Part shown: in pieces, positions 1 to 12,049 of the stretch | How the letters are laid out: every line of letters begins with the position of its first letter | Position numbering within the stretch: position 1 is the first letter of the stretch | Assembly: GCA_007115705.1 (NCBI GenBank) | Contig: QXEO01000548.1 | Coordinates: forward strand, 8,630,383 to 8,694,382 | Direction of reading: 5' to 3' | Length of the DNA stretch: 64,000 nt | DNA from: Dactylis glomerata | Lineage: Eukaryota > Streptophyta > Magnoliopsida > Poales > Poaceae | Translations under genes and position numbers: made by a program | The notes under the pieces: generated by a model | What the model was told of the DNA's origin: nothing | What the model saw: only the letters and a program-made list of their open reading frames with translations | Database searches by the model: none

Positions 1-2757
1 GGTATCGTGCAGTCTCGGTTTTACTAGATAATGTATTTGGTTTCATACCGTCTTCTTCCAAATACTTGTGTCGATATTGTTTACTTCTAGAAACTGATAT
101 TTTCAAGTATATAGTAGGAGAACATATTGTATATTTTGTCTTATTGCTATGATTGACGTTTTCCTTTTACGGTAGGCAGATAATATACCCAAGTTTGCTG
201 TTTTTTGCATGTGTTATAATTCGGATTCTCTGGCACTATAATTTGGAGTTTTCTTTGAACTTTTTTCAAGTTCATTTACAACATCACTTGACCATGTATG
301 GTTATTTTTACAGGAGGATCATGTATGGGTTGAATTTTATAAATACAGAGTTAATATGCGTCTTGAAAGAACAGTGTGATATAATGTTGCGTCGATGGGG
401 GTGATTTTGTTTGAATAAATATAGAATGAAAAGTGGGCGCTATTACATCATCTATCTATATGAAGCCAGCTGGGTACTAATCACATAGAAAAGTTGAATG
501 ATAATAGCAAAGAACGGCGCAGCAAGGCGCGCGAGGTCCTTCTAGTTTGTCATTAATGATGAGTGGAGGGACAGAGCGGAGGATAGCGGTGGAGGATGTC
601 AAAGATGAGAAGAGGAAAGTAGATTGCAAAATGCCAAGGATAGGTTATTAGGTATAGGGGATGTCAAAGATACAGAGGAATAACATGCTGTCAGCTCATT
701 CCAGGAGGTTTTGTTTGCTAGAAGCCTATTGCCCCAGGGCATGATGATTATCATACGATGATTAGGTTAATATCAGCTGGAACTTTGCTCGTATTTGTGT
801 TTTCAGCTGTCAAATGCCGATTATTCATTCTAATAGATACTGCATGCATTTTAAAAGCTTGGAAGTTTGCCTAAAAAAACAGAAATGTGGGAAAAGATGC
901 TACAATGGAGGTATGAGTTTGGCGTAGGTACAGTTTTGGAAGTAAGAAAAATTTCTATTCTCAGAAATTGATACGAAAATAAATGAAACTGTACAGATTT
1001 AGATGAGCTTAGCATCCATAGTATGAATTTGAAAGATTGACTGCCATATAATTGCCTTACATTGTCGTGCATACTTTGAAGGATTTTGAATTTCATGAGC
1101 AAGAGGAGGTGCTGCAATATTATCCCCAAAATATTTGATGCTCAATGAAGTGTGCACGGTAAGTGGAATTCCCCGCATCACTTAAGCACACGACTATGAT
1201 GCTTTAGTTCTAAATTTAATTCGATCTCTTCTTTCACATAGATTAGCTCTAGATCAAGCTATCAGCGCCACTGTTATTGTGGACACGTGAGAGACACTGG
1301 AGCTCGAGGGAATGGAAGTTCCAGGTATTGGCATTGATGCTTTAGCGTTTTCATATTTGTGATTGAGGAGGTCCAGATGAAGTTACTTCTTTGGCCTCTT
1401 GTATTCGCATTATGTAGTAATACCTAACCATGCAGTACCTTATACAACTATTGCATAAAGATGTTTGTTTGCTATGAAAATTCATGTTCTAATCTTGTTT
1501 GTGGAACATTTGATAGTGGAAAATAACAATATATTAACGCAAAGTCATTTATTGATTAGTAGGTAAATAAGAGGAAAATGTTAAGCATATATTTATCAAA
1601 TTTTTCAAGTTGGTGTGTAAATACGAAAATCATAAATCATGCCTGAAAGTGAAAACTAGGTAGCCTTTTGCATACAATATATTGCAAAGAGTAAGTTGGC
1701 AGTCCGGGTTTTACACAATCTGCAACTTCAGACTTCTTTTTCTTAATAGCAAAGGTGAGGGTTTAGCCAATTTTTTGTTGGCGTCACCTAATGTAGGGAG
1801 ATGAATGTTGTTATTGCCGCATTCTCTCCATCATGAGGAAACTCCGGACCTCCGTTTGGAGGCACTGGTATTGATGATAGAGAATTTTGTTTTGTTTGGA
1901 GAACCTGATAACACTTAGAAAATATTATAGGGGCATCACAACATCATACTAACTGGTCTAGGTTGTTTCCTAGATATGGTGGGTGAAGAAGATATATTAT
2001 AATGGTTGGTGTTCGCATTTGTGAGGCTGTCAACTCAGGCTTTTTGCTCATGTTTGTGGGACAGAGTATCTTTTGATCAATTTCTGTACATATTTTAGTG
2101 TCGCCTAGGACAACGAGTTTGGTGCTGACCACCTATAGGCTATAGGCTTGCGTTGCCCTTGCAATGGAGCTAGCCAGGGGTGGCCTTTTGTGATCACCAA
2201 GCGGAACTTTGCTGGCTTGTGGAGGTTCGGCACACATTTGCCCGGAGGAGATCAAGGTGCGTAGGTGGGATGGTGAGCTATCAAGTTCTACAAGACTAAA
2301 GGGTGAGGGGCAAGTCTACTTCTTGTCTAACTATGACCCCGACAATGCTGTCATGGACCTCGTCATGGTGGACTTTGCAAAGGATAATGTAATCAAATTT
2401 TAAATAATTATTGTGTATGTTTTCTAAGAAAAATGACGATGCAAATAGGTACTGTAATAGAAGAGTTTGCAAGAAAGGAGCTAAATTTGCATCTCATATA
2501 CTTATCGTCTTGAAGATTCACCTTCTCATCCATTAATTAAATATTCAAGGCTATTTGTGTCTTGAGATGAGATTTAAGTTTATACAACTATTTGAGAGAA
2601 TGTGTATTTTATTCCTTCTGAATGAACTTTCTTTGAGAAAGCGATGTGGTCATGGTTTGCTGGACAGGATAATACTCCCTGCAAGGTGACTTGTACGCAT
2701 CAACGGCACATGCACCTTATTATAAGGAACTGTTAAGCGCATCATGAGATAAATCTC
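1..2757. other. No recognised gene; AT-rich intergenic DNA
   Basis: I find no convincing coding region, RNA gene or intact repeat here. A short open stretch near 2209-2403 (+) has no ATG start, no recognisable domain and no neighbouring exons, so I do not call it. The right edge, near 2757, is where homology to the truncated Copia element begins. Confidence 0.5.
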
Positions 2758-5700
2758 TCATCCCGAGGAGCATGCATATGCAAACACACCTGTTGCACAG
2801 CATACTGGAGCTTCGGACGTGTCAACGTCAAGTACTGAAGAGCGCCGACGATGGAGCGGTAGAACGGTGCGTCGAAAGCCAGCGACCCATCACTAGCCGA
2901 GAGCTTGGCCTTCGTGTCGACAGGAGTAGGCGCAGGGTTGCAGTTAAGCATCCCGGCACGCTCGAGAAGCTCGTGAGCATACTTCCGCTGATGAAGGAAG
3001 AACCCGTCCGCACGCCGGACAACCTCGATGCCAAGGAAGTAGTGGAGCGGGCCGAGGTCCTTCAACGCAAACTCAGTGCGAAGACTGTCGGTGAGCTGTC
3101 GAAGAAGACCAGCGGTGGAGGCCGTCAAAATGATGTCGTCGACGTACAGCAGCAGATAGGCCATGTCGTTGCCGGTTTGGTAGACGAACAGCGACGCATC
3201 GGACCGCGTGGAGCGGAAGCCGAGCTGATGCAGAAACGCGGCGATGCGCTGGTACCAGGCGCGGGGCGCCTGCTTCAGTCCATACAAGGACCGAGAAAGC
3301 AAGCACACGTCGTCGGGGCGCTCGGGGTCGACGAAGCCGATGGGCTGCTGGCAGTACACCTGCTCAGACAGATGGCCATGAAGGAAGGCGTTGGAGACGT
3401 CCATCTGATGGACCGGCCACGCACGGGAGGCGACGAGGTGCAACACCGTGCGGATCGTGCCCGGTTTGACGACCGGGGCGAACGTGTCCGTGAAGTCGAC
3501 GCCAGCACGTTGACGGAAACCGCGCACGACCCAGCGCGCCTTGTAGCGCTCGAGGGTGCCGTCGGAGCCGAGCTTGTGCTTGAAGACCCACTTGCCGGTG
3601 ATGACGTTAGCGCGAGGGGGCCGGGGAACCAGCTCCCAGGTCCGATTGCGCTGCAGCGCGTCGTACTCCTCCTGCATGGCGGCGCGCCAGTGCGGGTCGC
3701 GCAGAGCGGCGCGTGCCGAGGTGGGCACCGGCGAGAGAGCGGAGGTGGACGGCGCGCTCGGCGGCGGTGAGGGCGCCTCCTCTGCGCTTGACGAAGACAC
3801 CCCGCCGTCATGCGGCAGGACGCTGTTGCCGCTGGCCCAGCAAACGTACTGGTCGGCGGGGGTAACGCGTAGACGGCAGCCGTATGCCCGCACGTGCTCG
3901 GGTGAGCATGGGTGGAGGAGCCGCGGCGACGGGCGGCGAGGCGGGCGAAGAGGCGGCCGATGAAGCGGGCGAGGAAGTGGCCGGGCTGGCCGACGGTGTC
4001 GACGCAGCGGCGGACGAGGCCGCAGGGGGCGACGGGGGCGCCGGGGGCGCCTCGGGCGTCGCGGGCGACGGGGGCGCCGGGGGCGCCGTGGGCGACGGCG
4101 GCGCCGAGGGACCAGGCGGGGCCGGCGCAGATGGGGCCACCGTGGTCGGACGTCGGCGTGCGGGGCCGGCGGCTAGGGGGCCGGCGGGCGCCGAGGTCGT
4201 CGCCGAAGGTACCTGCTGAAAGGGGAACACCAACTCGTCAAAGTAAACGTGCCGGGAAGTGAACACGCGATGCGAGACCGGGTCGTAGCAGCGGTACCCC
4301 TTGGTGTTGGCGGGATAGCCGAGAAACACACAAGGGAGAGAGCGCGGCGCAAGCTTGTGCGCGGCGGTAGCGGCGGTGCTAGGGTAGCAATGGCAGCCGA
4401 AGACGCGGAGATCGGCGTAGGCGGGCGGCACACCAAAGAGAAGGTGGTGCGGCGAGTAGTGCCAACGCACGCGGCAGGGGCGGATGTTGACAAGGAGGGT
4501 CGCCATGGCAAGGGCATCCGGCCAGAACCGTGGGGGCATGTAGGCGTGAAACAGAAGGGTGCGCACGCAGTCATTAAGAGTGCGAAGAATGCGTTCGGCG
4601 CGACCGTTCTGCTGAGATGTGTATGGACACGTGAGGCGAAAAATGGCACCGTGAGAGGCGAGAAGTGTGCGAATGGTGATGTTGTCGAACTCTTTGCCGT
4701 TGTCGGTTTGTAGGGCGTGGATGGGGCGGCCGAATTGGGTGGAGACGTACGCGAAAAAGGCGAGGAGAGTGGAGGCTACGTCGGATTTTCGGCGGAGAGG
4801 AAACGTCCAGACAAAGTGCGAGTAATCATCCATAAGCACGAGATAATATGTATAACCAGAATTACTCGGGACCGGCGAGGTCCAAACATCACTATGAATA
4901 AGTTCAAAAGGAAAAGACGCAACACTGGAGGAGGAACTGAACGGAAGACGAACATGTTTGCCTAGACGACATGCTTCACAAGAATGAGCATCCGTTTTAT
5001 TACAAGTAAAATCAAAGCTTTGTAGAATTTGACGCAGGGCGGTGGAGCTAGGATGACCGAGGCGGGCGTGCCAAAGATCGACAGCGGCGGAGAGGGCGAG
5101 CGGGCGGCTGGTGGTGGAGGATGGCGAAACAGGGTACAGCTCGCCGGGGCTGTCACTGCGGTGGAGTAGCATCCGGGTACGACCATCCTTAACAGAAAAG
5201 CCAAACTTGTCAAATTCCACAGAAACATCATTATCACGAGTAAGAGAACGAACGGAAACAAGGTTGTGAATCAAGTCAGGAGAAATAAGAACGTTGTTTA
5301 ACGAGAGAGGAGTGGAGGTGGAGGGAAAAGGGGCGGAGCCGGTGTGCGTGATAGGAAGCGCATGACCGTTGCCGACGATTATGCGAGAGGGAGTGGAGGC
5401 GGGACTGGAAGTAGAGAGGTTACCGGGGTGGGCTGCCATGTGCGCGGAGGCGCCCGTGTCCATGAACCAGGGTGGGCTGCCACCGTAGGCGCCCGCGTCG
5501 GGGACGGACTGAAGGGCAGTCAGCAGGGCCGGGTCCCACTGTGACGCGTAGGGCGCGGCGTAGGGCGCCGCGTACCCGGGCGCGGCGTAGCCGTGGGCCG
5601 CGGGCTGGGGGGCCGCGGCGTAGAGCGCCTGGTGCGGAGCCGGGCGCTGCATCGAGGTGCCCGGGTAGGGAGCACGCGGCACGGGCATGGTGTAGGCGTG

Positions 5701-6672
5701 GACGACCCCTGTCCAGGGGTTATGGCCGGCGATCCATGGCGGGGTGGGGGCGGGCTGCCGAGGCTGGGGGGCGGGAGCGTTGTTGTTACCACCGCCGTTG
5801 CCACCGCGACGACGACGACGGCGTCCACCGCCACCGTTGCCACCGCCACCGTTGCCGTTACCGCCGGGAGGCGGGATAGGCGCGAGCGGCGGGGGCGAGT
5901 AGAAGCCCGGGGGGCGGGGCGCGGCAATCGGAGCAGGTTGGGCGGGAGCGGACCCGCCCTTGGAGACGCCGGCGATGAGGGCGGTGTGGGCCGCTCGAGC
6001 CCGGAGGTGCTGGAGCCGACGCTCCTCGAGGCGCAAGTAGGCCACGGCCTGCTCGAAGGAGGGCTTGGTGAGGAGTGTGAGGTTGGAGGCGGCGTTGCTC
6101 AAGTCTTCGCCAAGGCCAGCCGAGAGCGTGGAGAGCATGATCTTGTCATCGATCGGGAACTCCAAGTCGCGGAGCTCGTCAGAGAGGGTCTTGAGCTTGA
6201 GGACGTAGTCGTCGAGGGAGTGGCCTTCTTGGTGGGTGCCGAAGAACTCCTGCTGGAGGAAAGTGACGCGCTGAATTTGATTGTCGGTGAAGAGCCCGGT
6301 GATCTTGCTCCAGACGGTGTGCGCGGAGTCGCCGTCGCGGACGACCGTGCGGAAGATCTCGGGGGAGACCGTCTGGTAGAACCAGCGGATGATGGTCGCG
6401 TCGATGGCCAACCAGTCGGGGTCGTGCGGCATGGCGAGGAGGTCGATAGTGCCGTCTACATGGTCTAGGAGATCGTACTCGCGGAAGAGGAGGCCGAAGT
6501 ACGTCTTCCACGGGAAGAAATTGGCAGCGGTGTGAGAGAGCTTCACCGGCACGCGCTCTTGGATGGGGACGTCGCGGATGACGGCGACGGAGGGGCCGGC
6601 GAAGGGGTTGTTGCTGCTGCTCCCGGAGTCGCTGAAGGGATTCTTGGAGTCGGGAGATCGGAAGTCAGACAT
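2758..6672 (-). pseudogene. Copia gag-pol polyprotein, frameshifted and truncated
   Basis: The frame starts at ATG 6672 and is open for 954 codons. It begins with a gag region in which a Gly/Arg-rich stretch replaces a visible CCHC knuckle. Next come an aspartic protease with DTGAS (near residue 405), the GAG-pre-integrase zinc site (HARLGH and CEACRLGK) and the integrase core (HSDVW, QTDNGKEF, QQNGRAER). A proline-rich linker follows. Near 3858, in a run of five Gs on the plus strand, the frame shifts by one. The reverse transcriptase then continues in the other frame to 2758, with LDVSNAFLHG-type and LLLYVDD motifs (the second at about 3140). One indel in a homopolymer explains the break. 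Codon use is very GC-rich compared with the flanks. Confidence 0.93.
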
Positions 6673-6710
6673 GGTGGCGGTTGGGGCGGAAGTGGTGGTG
6701 GGTGTGGTGG

Positions 6711-6810
6711 CCGGCGGCGCCTGGAGGAGAGGCGGCGGCAGGGGAGAGGAGGAGGGCCGGCGGCGCCTGGAGGAGAGGCGGCGGCAGGGGAGAGGTGGCC
6801 GGCGGCGCCT
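6711..6810 (-). repeat. 46-bp tandem repeat in the Copia leader
   Basis: Two exact GC-rich copies (6711-6748 and 6757-6794) are followed by a partial third copy. They lie between the PBS and the gag start codon, in the untranslated leader of the element. Confidence 0.8.
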
Positions 6811-6860
6811 TGGGGGCGGCGGCTAGGGCAGGAGGCGGCTAGGTCAGGAGACCGTAAGGG

Positions 6861-6872
6861 CCTCTGATACCA
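6861..6872 (-). other. Primer binding site (initiator Met tRNA type)
   Basis: On the minus strand the sequence TGGTATCAGAGG directly abuts the inner end of the LTR. This is the classic plant Copia PBS, complementary to the 3' end of initiator tRNA-Met. Confidence 0.9.
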
Positions 6873-6998
6873 TGTGGAAGATAATGAAACAATGCACAGG
6901 CCCAATTGGGGCCGGCTGCTCTCATATATATAGACGGATTTACAGATACAACCCTGAAATACACGGGGATCTATATCTATACAATATATATCTCAACA
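6873..6998 (-). repeat. Copia 5' LTR, 126 bp
   Basis: The LTR is bounded by TG...CA. Its inner end touches the PBS and its outer end reads TGTTGAGATA on the minus strand. It is unusually short for a plant LTR, which fits one of the small-LTR Copia families. No second copy was found in the window. Confidence 0.85.
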
Positions 6999-7793
6999 GT
7001 AAGTAATCATCATAGTCCATACTTTTCGTAGAAACAATGTTGATTCGGGAGGAGATAGTCTTTCTTTGGAACACACTTAAAGTTGAAGTGGACTTTGGAT
7101 ATTATGCAATATTATCAACCATTTTTCATACACATGATTTTGTACCTGCATTATGATTGATGGCTGAAAAAACAAGAGAGATGTGATCAACATTTCTATG
7201 AAAAGTTTGCTATCCTGTAGCAACGCGCGAGCATACAACTAGTAACTAAGAAGATCATACCCCCACTAAGGTATTTCTCTCAACATGCAGCTATGTCACC
7301 TCATCGGGACCACTACCACAAGAGTCGGCCCCGCGTGTGAGCGCATCTACCGTGTCTTGGTAGACGGGGGTTGGCTGGACGCTAGAGCAGTGGCTCCGAG
7401 ACAATAAGCCCACAAAATACACCAATGCCCATGAAAGAGGAATGTCTAGAACTTTGCTCGATATAGAAGACTCCCTTGGCTAGATCCCCTAGGTGTCGCT
7501 TATTACAGGAAATATGGCTACGACATTCGTATATGGATCGACATTTGTTCTGGTCTATTAACAGGGTATACCTTTTAAATACATAATTTCAAAAATTATT
7601 TATATCATTAATTACATGTAATCATTTTGATAACTAGAAAAATGCTCATGTGTTGTAAAAAAGTTCATATATTAAAAAAATGTCTACGTGTGGTTAAAAA
7701 TATGCTCACCTATATTAAAAATATATGTGTTTGTCCTCTGCTGCAAGACACATACTCACAGACTCTTGTTTATCGAGCATTCCTCTGCATACC
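6999..7793. other. No gene seen; AT-rich, with short imperfect repeats
   Basis: I see no gene. From 7620 to 7740 there are imperfect repeats of an 'aaaaatgctcat'-like AT-rich phrase. Confidence 0.4.
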
Positions 7794-9113
7794 ATGAGTC
7801 TATTCCTGCTCGCAGATGGGACGGCTGATGGCTTCGATAAACATAGGAGTGGATTCTTTTGGGAAGGAGTTGGAGACAAATGCAAACAACATTGAGTGAA
7901 TTGGGATGAGGTTTGCCAACCTAAGAACCAGGGTGGTCTTAGTATTATCAACACTAAAATTATGAACATTGCTTTGATGGTGAAGTGGGTCTGGCGCCTG
8001 TTCACGGACAACCATGAGAATACCCTATGGCACCGTATCATCAGGGCTAAGTACCCAGGGGCGAGTGACATCTTTTCTGTGACACCCCATGGTGGATCTC
8101 CCTTGTGGCACAGTCTTCACAAGATTAAAGATGTCTTCAAGTTGGGGGCTAGATATTGCCTAAGGAATGCTCGGAGAATCAGATTCTGGGCTGACTGTTG
8201 GTTGGGCAATGAGCCTCTTAGTGTCAGATTCGAGCGCCTGTTTCTAATCTCATCAGACCTGGACTGCTTGGTTGCGCAGGTTCATCAAGATGATGTGTAG
8301 CACATTAACTTCAGAAGAACCTTTGGCACACAGGAGGGTGCAAGCTGGAATAAGCTCCAAGCTGAGATGCATTCCCTACATCTCTCGGACTCCATGGACA
8401 GTGTGTCATGGGGGCTGGAACCTTCTGGTGTGTTTACTACTAAATCGCTATACCACAAACCCATCTAGGGTGCCACGGTGGCTCACGCTAAGGATATTTG
8501 GAAGATTGTGTGCCCGTTAAAAGTCAGAATTCTAATTTGGCAATTGACTAAGGATGGACTGCCCTTGACTGCTCAGATCAAGAGGCGTCATGATCAATAT
8601 GATGGTAAATGTGCTTTGTGCCACATGTGGAAGATGTTGTCCACATCTTTCTTAATTTCCCTTTGGCTCAATTTTTTTGGGATCTTTCAATGTTTTAGGG
8701 GGTGCTTTTGAACACTTTCCCTGGATGCTATTCGTTGTCCTGAGCTAGGCGCTCTAGACAACGCGAAACGAATTCTCTATTGAAGCTAGATTCTCCAAAC
8801 GCCCCGCTAACTGCATCTTTAAAACTACTATCTTTTACAGCTGTGGAGGCCACTACAAAAGCCAGAGGTGCAGCCTATGCTGAACGAGGCGGCCGCAAAT
8901 CTTAAGGAGATCTTCGTCACTTCTTCTAGTTAACCTTGTAGTAGCTGTAGCTCAGTGTGTGTATGTTACTTTTGAGCTTGTGGTGCTCCAGTATTTTGTC
9001 CGTTGTTTTAAGGGATGTAAAACTTATAAAGTCCGGTTCGCCAGCACATGTTACTTCTCTATGTGAGCTTTATTAATTTAAAGTTGGGAACGTAGTGCCT
9101 CCATTCAAAAAAA
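7794..9113 (+). pseudogene. LINE (non-LTR) ORF2 C-terminal remnant and 3' tail
   Basis: The conceptual frame starts mid-protein at about 7794. It contains the post-RT region of plant L1-type LINEs (WDEVCQPKNQGGLSI, then KWVWRL and a W-rich stretch ending near 8300). After a frame change it contains the zf-RVT domain (IWKIVCPLKVRILIW near 8490, then CALC). A stop codon interrupts the frame just before 7896, and frameshifts occur near 8300 and 8700. The end reads into an A-rich stretch at about 9105. The element is 5' truncated, as is usual for LINEs, and cannot be active. Confidence 0.85.
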
Positions 9114-9177
9114 TTGTGGGGATAGATATAGCCTTCGCAAAGATCAGTCTTTTTTGTGACCATCAAGTATATATTTA

Positions 9178-9880
9178 TCATAGCAAATAGTATATGGTAA
9201 ATATACATGAGTTGTCTTCAGTAATTACAAAACAAAGTCTAAAATAAACTAGCAAATCATCGAGGTCTTCAAAATCGTTCTTCTTCCATAACGCAATCTT
9301 GTACTTTTCTGAAGGCAGCCGCATAAATAAGACATGAGTACCAAACCATAAACCTGTAAATATCAATGGGGGTTCTCCCATAATTTTAATTTTAGCCGCG
9401 GTGCCAAGGGCGCGTCACGCGCACAGCTATTAGAGTAGTCATCCAACATCGGCACACCACCAGTATCAGGGAAGACGAACCGGACAGCCTGATCGATGTT
9501 GCTAGCGAGCCAAAAGTACGAATCACCATTGTCGAGGACATAGCAGCCGGGATTGATATTGCAAGGAAAAGCTTCTTCACGACAACCAACAAAAATCATC
9601 CAATATCGATCTGGCAAAGCAAGATCTGAAAGACCATACCTAAAGAAATTGTATCTTTCAACACCACCACAACAGAAAGTCACGTCATCAAATGAAGGGC
9701 CGAAGAACACTTATTGAAGAAGTTGTCACCTCTATCAACACGAAATCCAAGAAAAAGACAATCAAACTGACTGCTGAAACTATTTTTTATTGGAGAACTC
9801 CAACCATAGATTAGGTTCCCTACCCCTCCCGGCGCTGGCAAGGCCAGCCGAAGAAGGAGGACCAATCGATGGAGGAGGTG
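9178..9880 (-). pseudogene. Unrecognised protein-coding relic, frameshifted
   Basis: Three consecutive minus-strand frames connect with one-base shifts. The segment from about 9865 ends NFFNKCSS. The segment 9710-9363 contains YWMIFVGCREEAF and YVLDNGDSYFWLA. A third runs from 9381 to 9178 with WKKNDFEDLDDLLVYF. The amino-acid composition (many Trp, Tyr, Asp and Phe) looks like real protein rather than shadow frames, but I do not recognise the family. It could be an F-box-associated or other plant-specific repeat protein. The Stowaway MITE at 9931 sits just upstream of the relic. Confidence 0.4.
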
Positions 9881-9930
9881 AAGTTCCGATGGCTAGGGTT
9901 TCTTGAGAGGCAGTGGTTGTTTCTCTAATA

Positions 9931-10088
9931 CTCCCTCCGTTTAGAAATATAAGATGTTTTAGCTTTATGAAGTTAGTGTATCTAGACATCTTTTAGTGTA
10001 TAGATTCGAACGAACCTATACACTAAAAGATATCTAGATACATTCACTTCATAAATCTAAAACATGTTATATTTCCAAACGGAGGGAG
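9931..10088. mobile_element. Stowaway MITE, 158 bp
   Basis: The element starts CTCCCTCCGTTT and ends with the inverse complement. It is flanked by the TA target duplication at 9929-9930 and 10089-10090. The two halves are near-complete inverted repeats, so the element folds into one long hairpin. These are Tc1/mariner-type Stowaway hallmarks. Confidence 0.95.
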
Positions 10089-11240
10089 TACGTGCGAAGA
10101 TCAGTCCTTTTATAGTGACATCGAAAACAAAATATCACAACAACAAAAAAGGAGAGATAGTCAATGGGCCAGCCCAGCCGACCGCGCACGCGGGCGCTGG
10201 TGGACTTTGCTGGGGCTATTTAGTTTGCGGTCACCAAGTTCCTTGCCACATGCTCACAGGTGCCTTTCTTCGATGTAATCACCCTGCGGGTCCAAAAGCC
10301 CTTATCAAATAGCTCAGAGGGTATTTTTGGGTCAAATTTGTTTGAGCCCAAATCCTAGTGTTTGAATTGGGGAGAAAACGTTTGAACTCATAATTCCCGT
10401 TCCGCTGCCGCTTGCTGAGCCCACCTTGTCAGGTTTACCCGTTATTCTAACAGAACTTGACTTTGTCAGCGTTAGAGTTCCGTTGCCACCGTCTTCTTCC
10501 CTGTTCTATCGTCCTCCCCTGTTCTGTCCGCCCGCCCAGCTCGCCGTCGACCCCTCGTCGTCGCTACGCCGGAATCGAGCTCGCCGTCGCTTTGCCGGAA
10601 TCGAGCTCCCCGTCGCTGACACCACCCTGGTGCTAGGATCTCCCACATAGTGGCAAGGGCTCCCCAGGTCGCAGTTCCGGCTCCTCCCTTCCCCCCATAG
10701 ATCTGAGCTCCCCAGATAGGAGATCTAGAATCGCTCCCTCTAATGTCTCTAATGGTGACGGCACCTATGGAAGTGCGGCAATCTCAGAGGAGATCGGCTA
10801 GCTGTCTCTAATGGCGACAGCGGCGGTCGCCGTTCCTGTGGACTTGGTGGCTGAACCTCGTGAACATCTAGTTTCTTGTTATGTTAATTTTCACCGAATT
10901 CATCTCTGTAAATGCGAATCTCAAAAATGAAGAACAATAAATGTAGATTTCAGATCTGAAATTAAAGGAGAAACACTAAATCTGAAAGTTTATAATATTT
11001 GGTTGCTTCAAACTTACAGAAGCTAGTTAGTAACACAAAAGGCGGCTTTAGCCTTGTCTATACAAAAGCTATTCTTCAGAGTTAGTCTAACACTAACTGT
11101 ACTTAACTGAAGAAACTAGGGGAGAGCAGCCTTCATGGAAGTTGGCATACGAAAATGCTGCGAAGGGCTAAAGTTCATTGCTAAATCAACCAGAACTGAA
11201 CGATTTCCCTTCCCGCCTAACTCCTGCTGCTTTTCTCCAT
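10089..11240. other. No confident gene; possible 5' leader with a 26-bp tandem repeat
   Basis: A C-rich, leader-like tract runs from 10430 to 10700. It includes two adjacent copies (about 10566-10617) of a GCCGGAATCGAGCT-containing 26-mer. No open frame continues into a recognisable protein. Confidence 0.4.
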
Positions 11241-11840
11241 TCAGCATGCACGTCGTGGCTTCCCCTTCCTCGGGCGGCTGCGCTCGCCCTTGGGGGTGGG
11301 GGAAGAGGGCTTTCCGTGCTTGCCCTTGGGGGAGGAAGGCTTTCCGCGCTTCTGGCGGAAAAGCGTCTGGTTGAACCTAATCAGCAGCGCCGCCGCGAGG
11401 CATTCTTCAAATGAGTAGTACGACAGCTCTTGATAGGGGTCGTATTTCCTGGTGAACCGCATTCGCAATGATAGATCAGTGTAGTTGTGGTTCGCCGGCA
11501 GCGCATAAACACGCCATATCGTAGATCTCGATATGGACCGCTTCCTCGCCCGCCGCAAGTTCTTGTTGGTCTTCGACGCCGGGAAGCCGGTGAATGGCCG
11601 ACGACCACGCTTCCCCAGCTTACCCCACTTCAGCTTCATAGCCCTTACCTCGGACAGAGCCGGTGAGCATCTAGACCTTGGGAAAACCCTCCTCCCCACC
11701 TCCAATGCCCCCGCCGACAATGCCAACTTGGGGAAGTTCATGACAGCCGCTATTGGCACCTGCACACCAGCTTTGACAAGGCAAGTCATTGCCTGCCCGA
11801 TGGGGGCTTGATATTGGAGCGGCGGCGGCGGCGGTGCCAT
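11241..11840 (-). CDS. Hypothetical basic protein, 199 aa
   Basis: The frame is uninterrupted from ATG 11840 to a stop at 11241. The N-terminus is Pro-rich (MAPPPPPLQ). The middle is very basic, with RRARKR-type clusters. The C-terminus repeats a KRGKPSSP-like phrase two to three times. I do not recognise a domain. The basic clusters could be a nuclear localisation signal, but that is inference. Its start lies about 210 bp from the apparent 5' end of the plus-strand B3-like relic, so the two are divergently arranged. It may be a real small gene or a lucky GC-rich ORF. Confidence 0.45.
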   Translation of the reverse strand: MAPPPPPLQYQAPIGQAMTCLVKAGVQVPIAAVMNFPKLALSAGALEVGRRVFPRSRCSPALSEVRAMKLKWGKLGKRGRRPFTGFPASKTNKNLRRARKRSISRSTIWRVYALPANHNYTDLSLRMRFTRKYDPYQELSYYSFEECLAAALLIRFNQTLFRQKRGKPSSPKGKHGKPSSPTPKGERSRPRKGKPRRAC

Positions 11841-12049
11841 GAGCTACGGCGAGCTTAGGGTGGGAACTGTGAAGTGGGGAGTGAGACAGGGGAGGAAGAT
11901 GCGTAGCAGCCTTAATCTGCCCCGTAAATAAAATAACAGTGACTGTCCATGTTTATCTACTTGGGCTTTTACTTCATTTTTCTGGGTCTACTGTCAGTTA
12001 GACTGGGATTGCTATATGGGGTAAAGTACTAGATACCTCTACCCCTGGC

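Larger units (their letters stand above)
2758..6998 (-). mobile_element. Copia LTR retrotransposon, 3' truncated
   Basis: This is a Ty1/Copia element on the minus strand. It keeps a 126-bp 5' LTR (6873-6998), a primer binding site, a leader, gag, protease, integrase and most of the reverse transcriptase. Homology stops inside the RT/RNase H linker near 2757, so RNase H, the polypurine tract and the 3' LTR are missing. The domain order GAG-PR-INT-RT is seen directly and is diagnostic of Copia. It cannot transpose as it stands, because of the 3' loss and one frameshift. No target-site duplication can be tested because one end is gone. Confidence 0.95.

Noticed and set aside
2209..2403. Open frame of 64 codons
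   Set aside because: It has no ATG start, no domain and no flanking exon; not supported as a gene.
2772..5879. Long plus-strand ORFs opposite the Copia polyprotein (for example 2772-3770)
   Set aside because: They are antisense shadows of a GC-rich coding sequence; the minus strand has clear retrotransposon domains.
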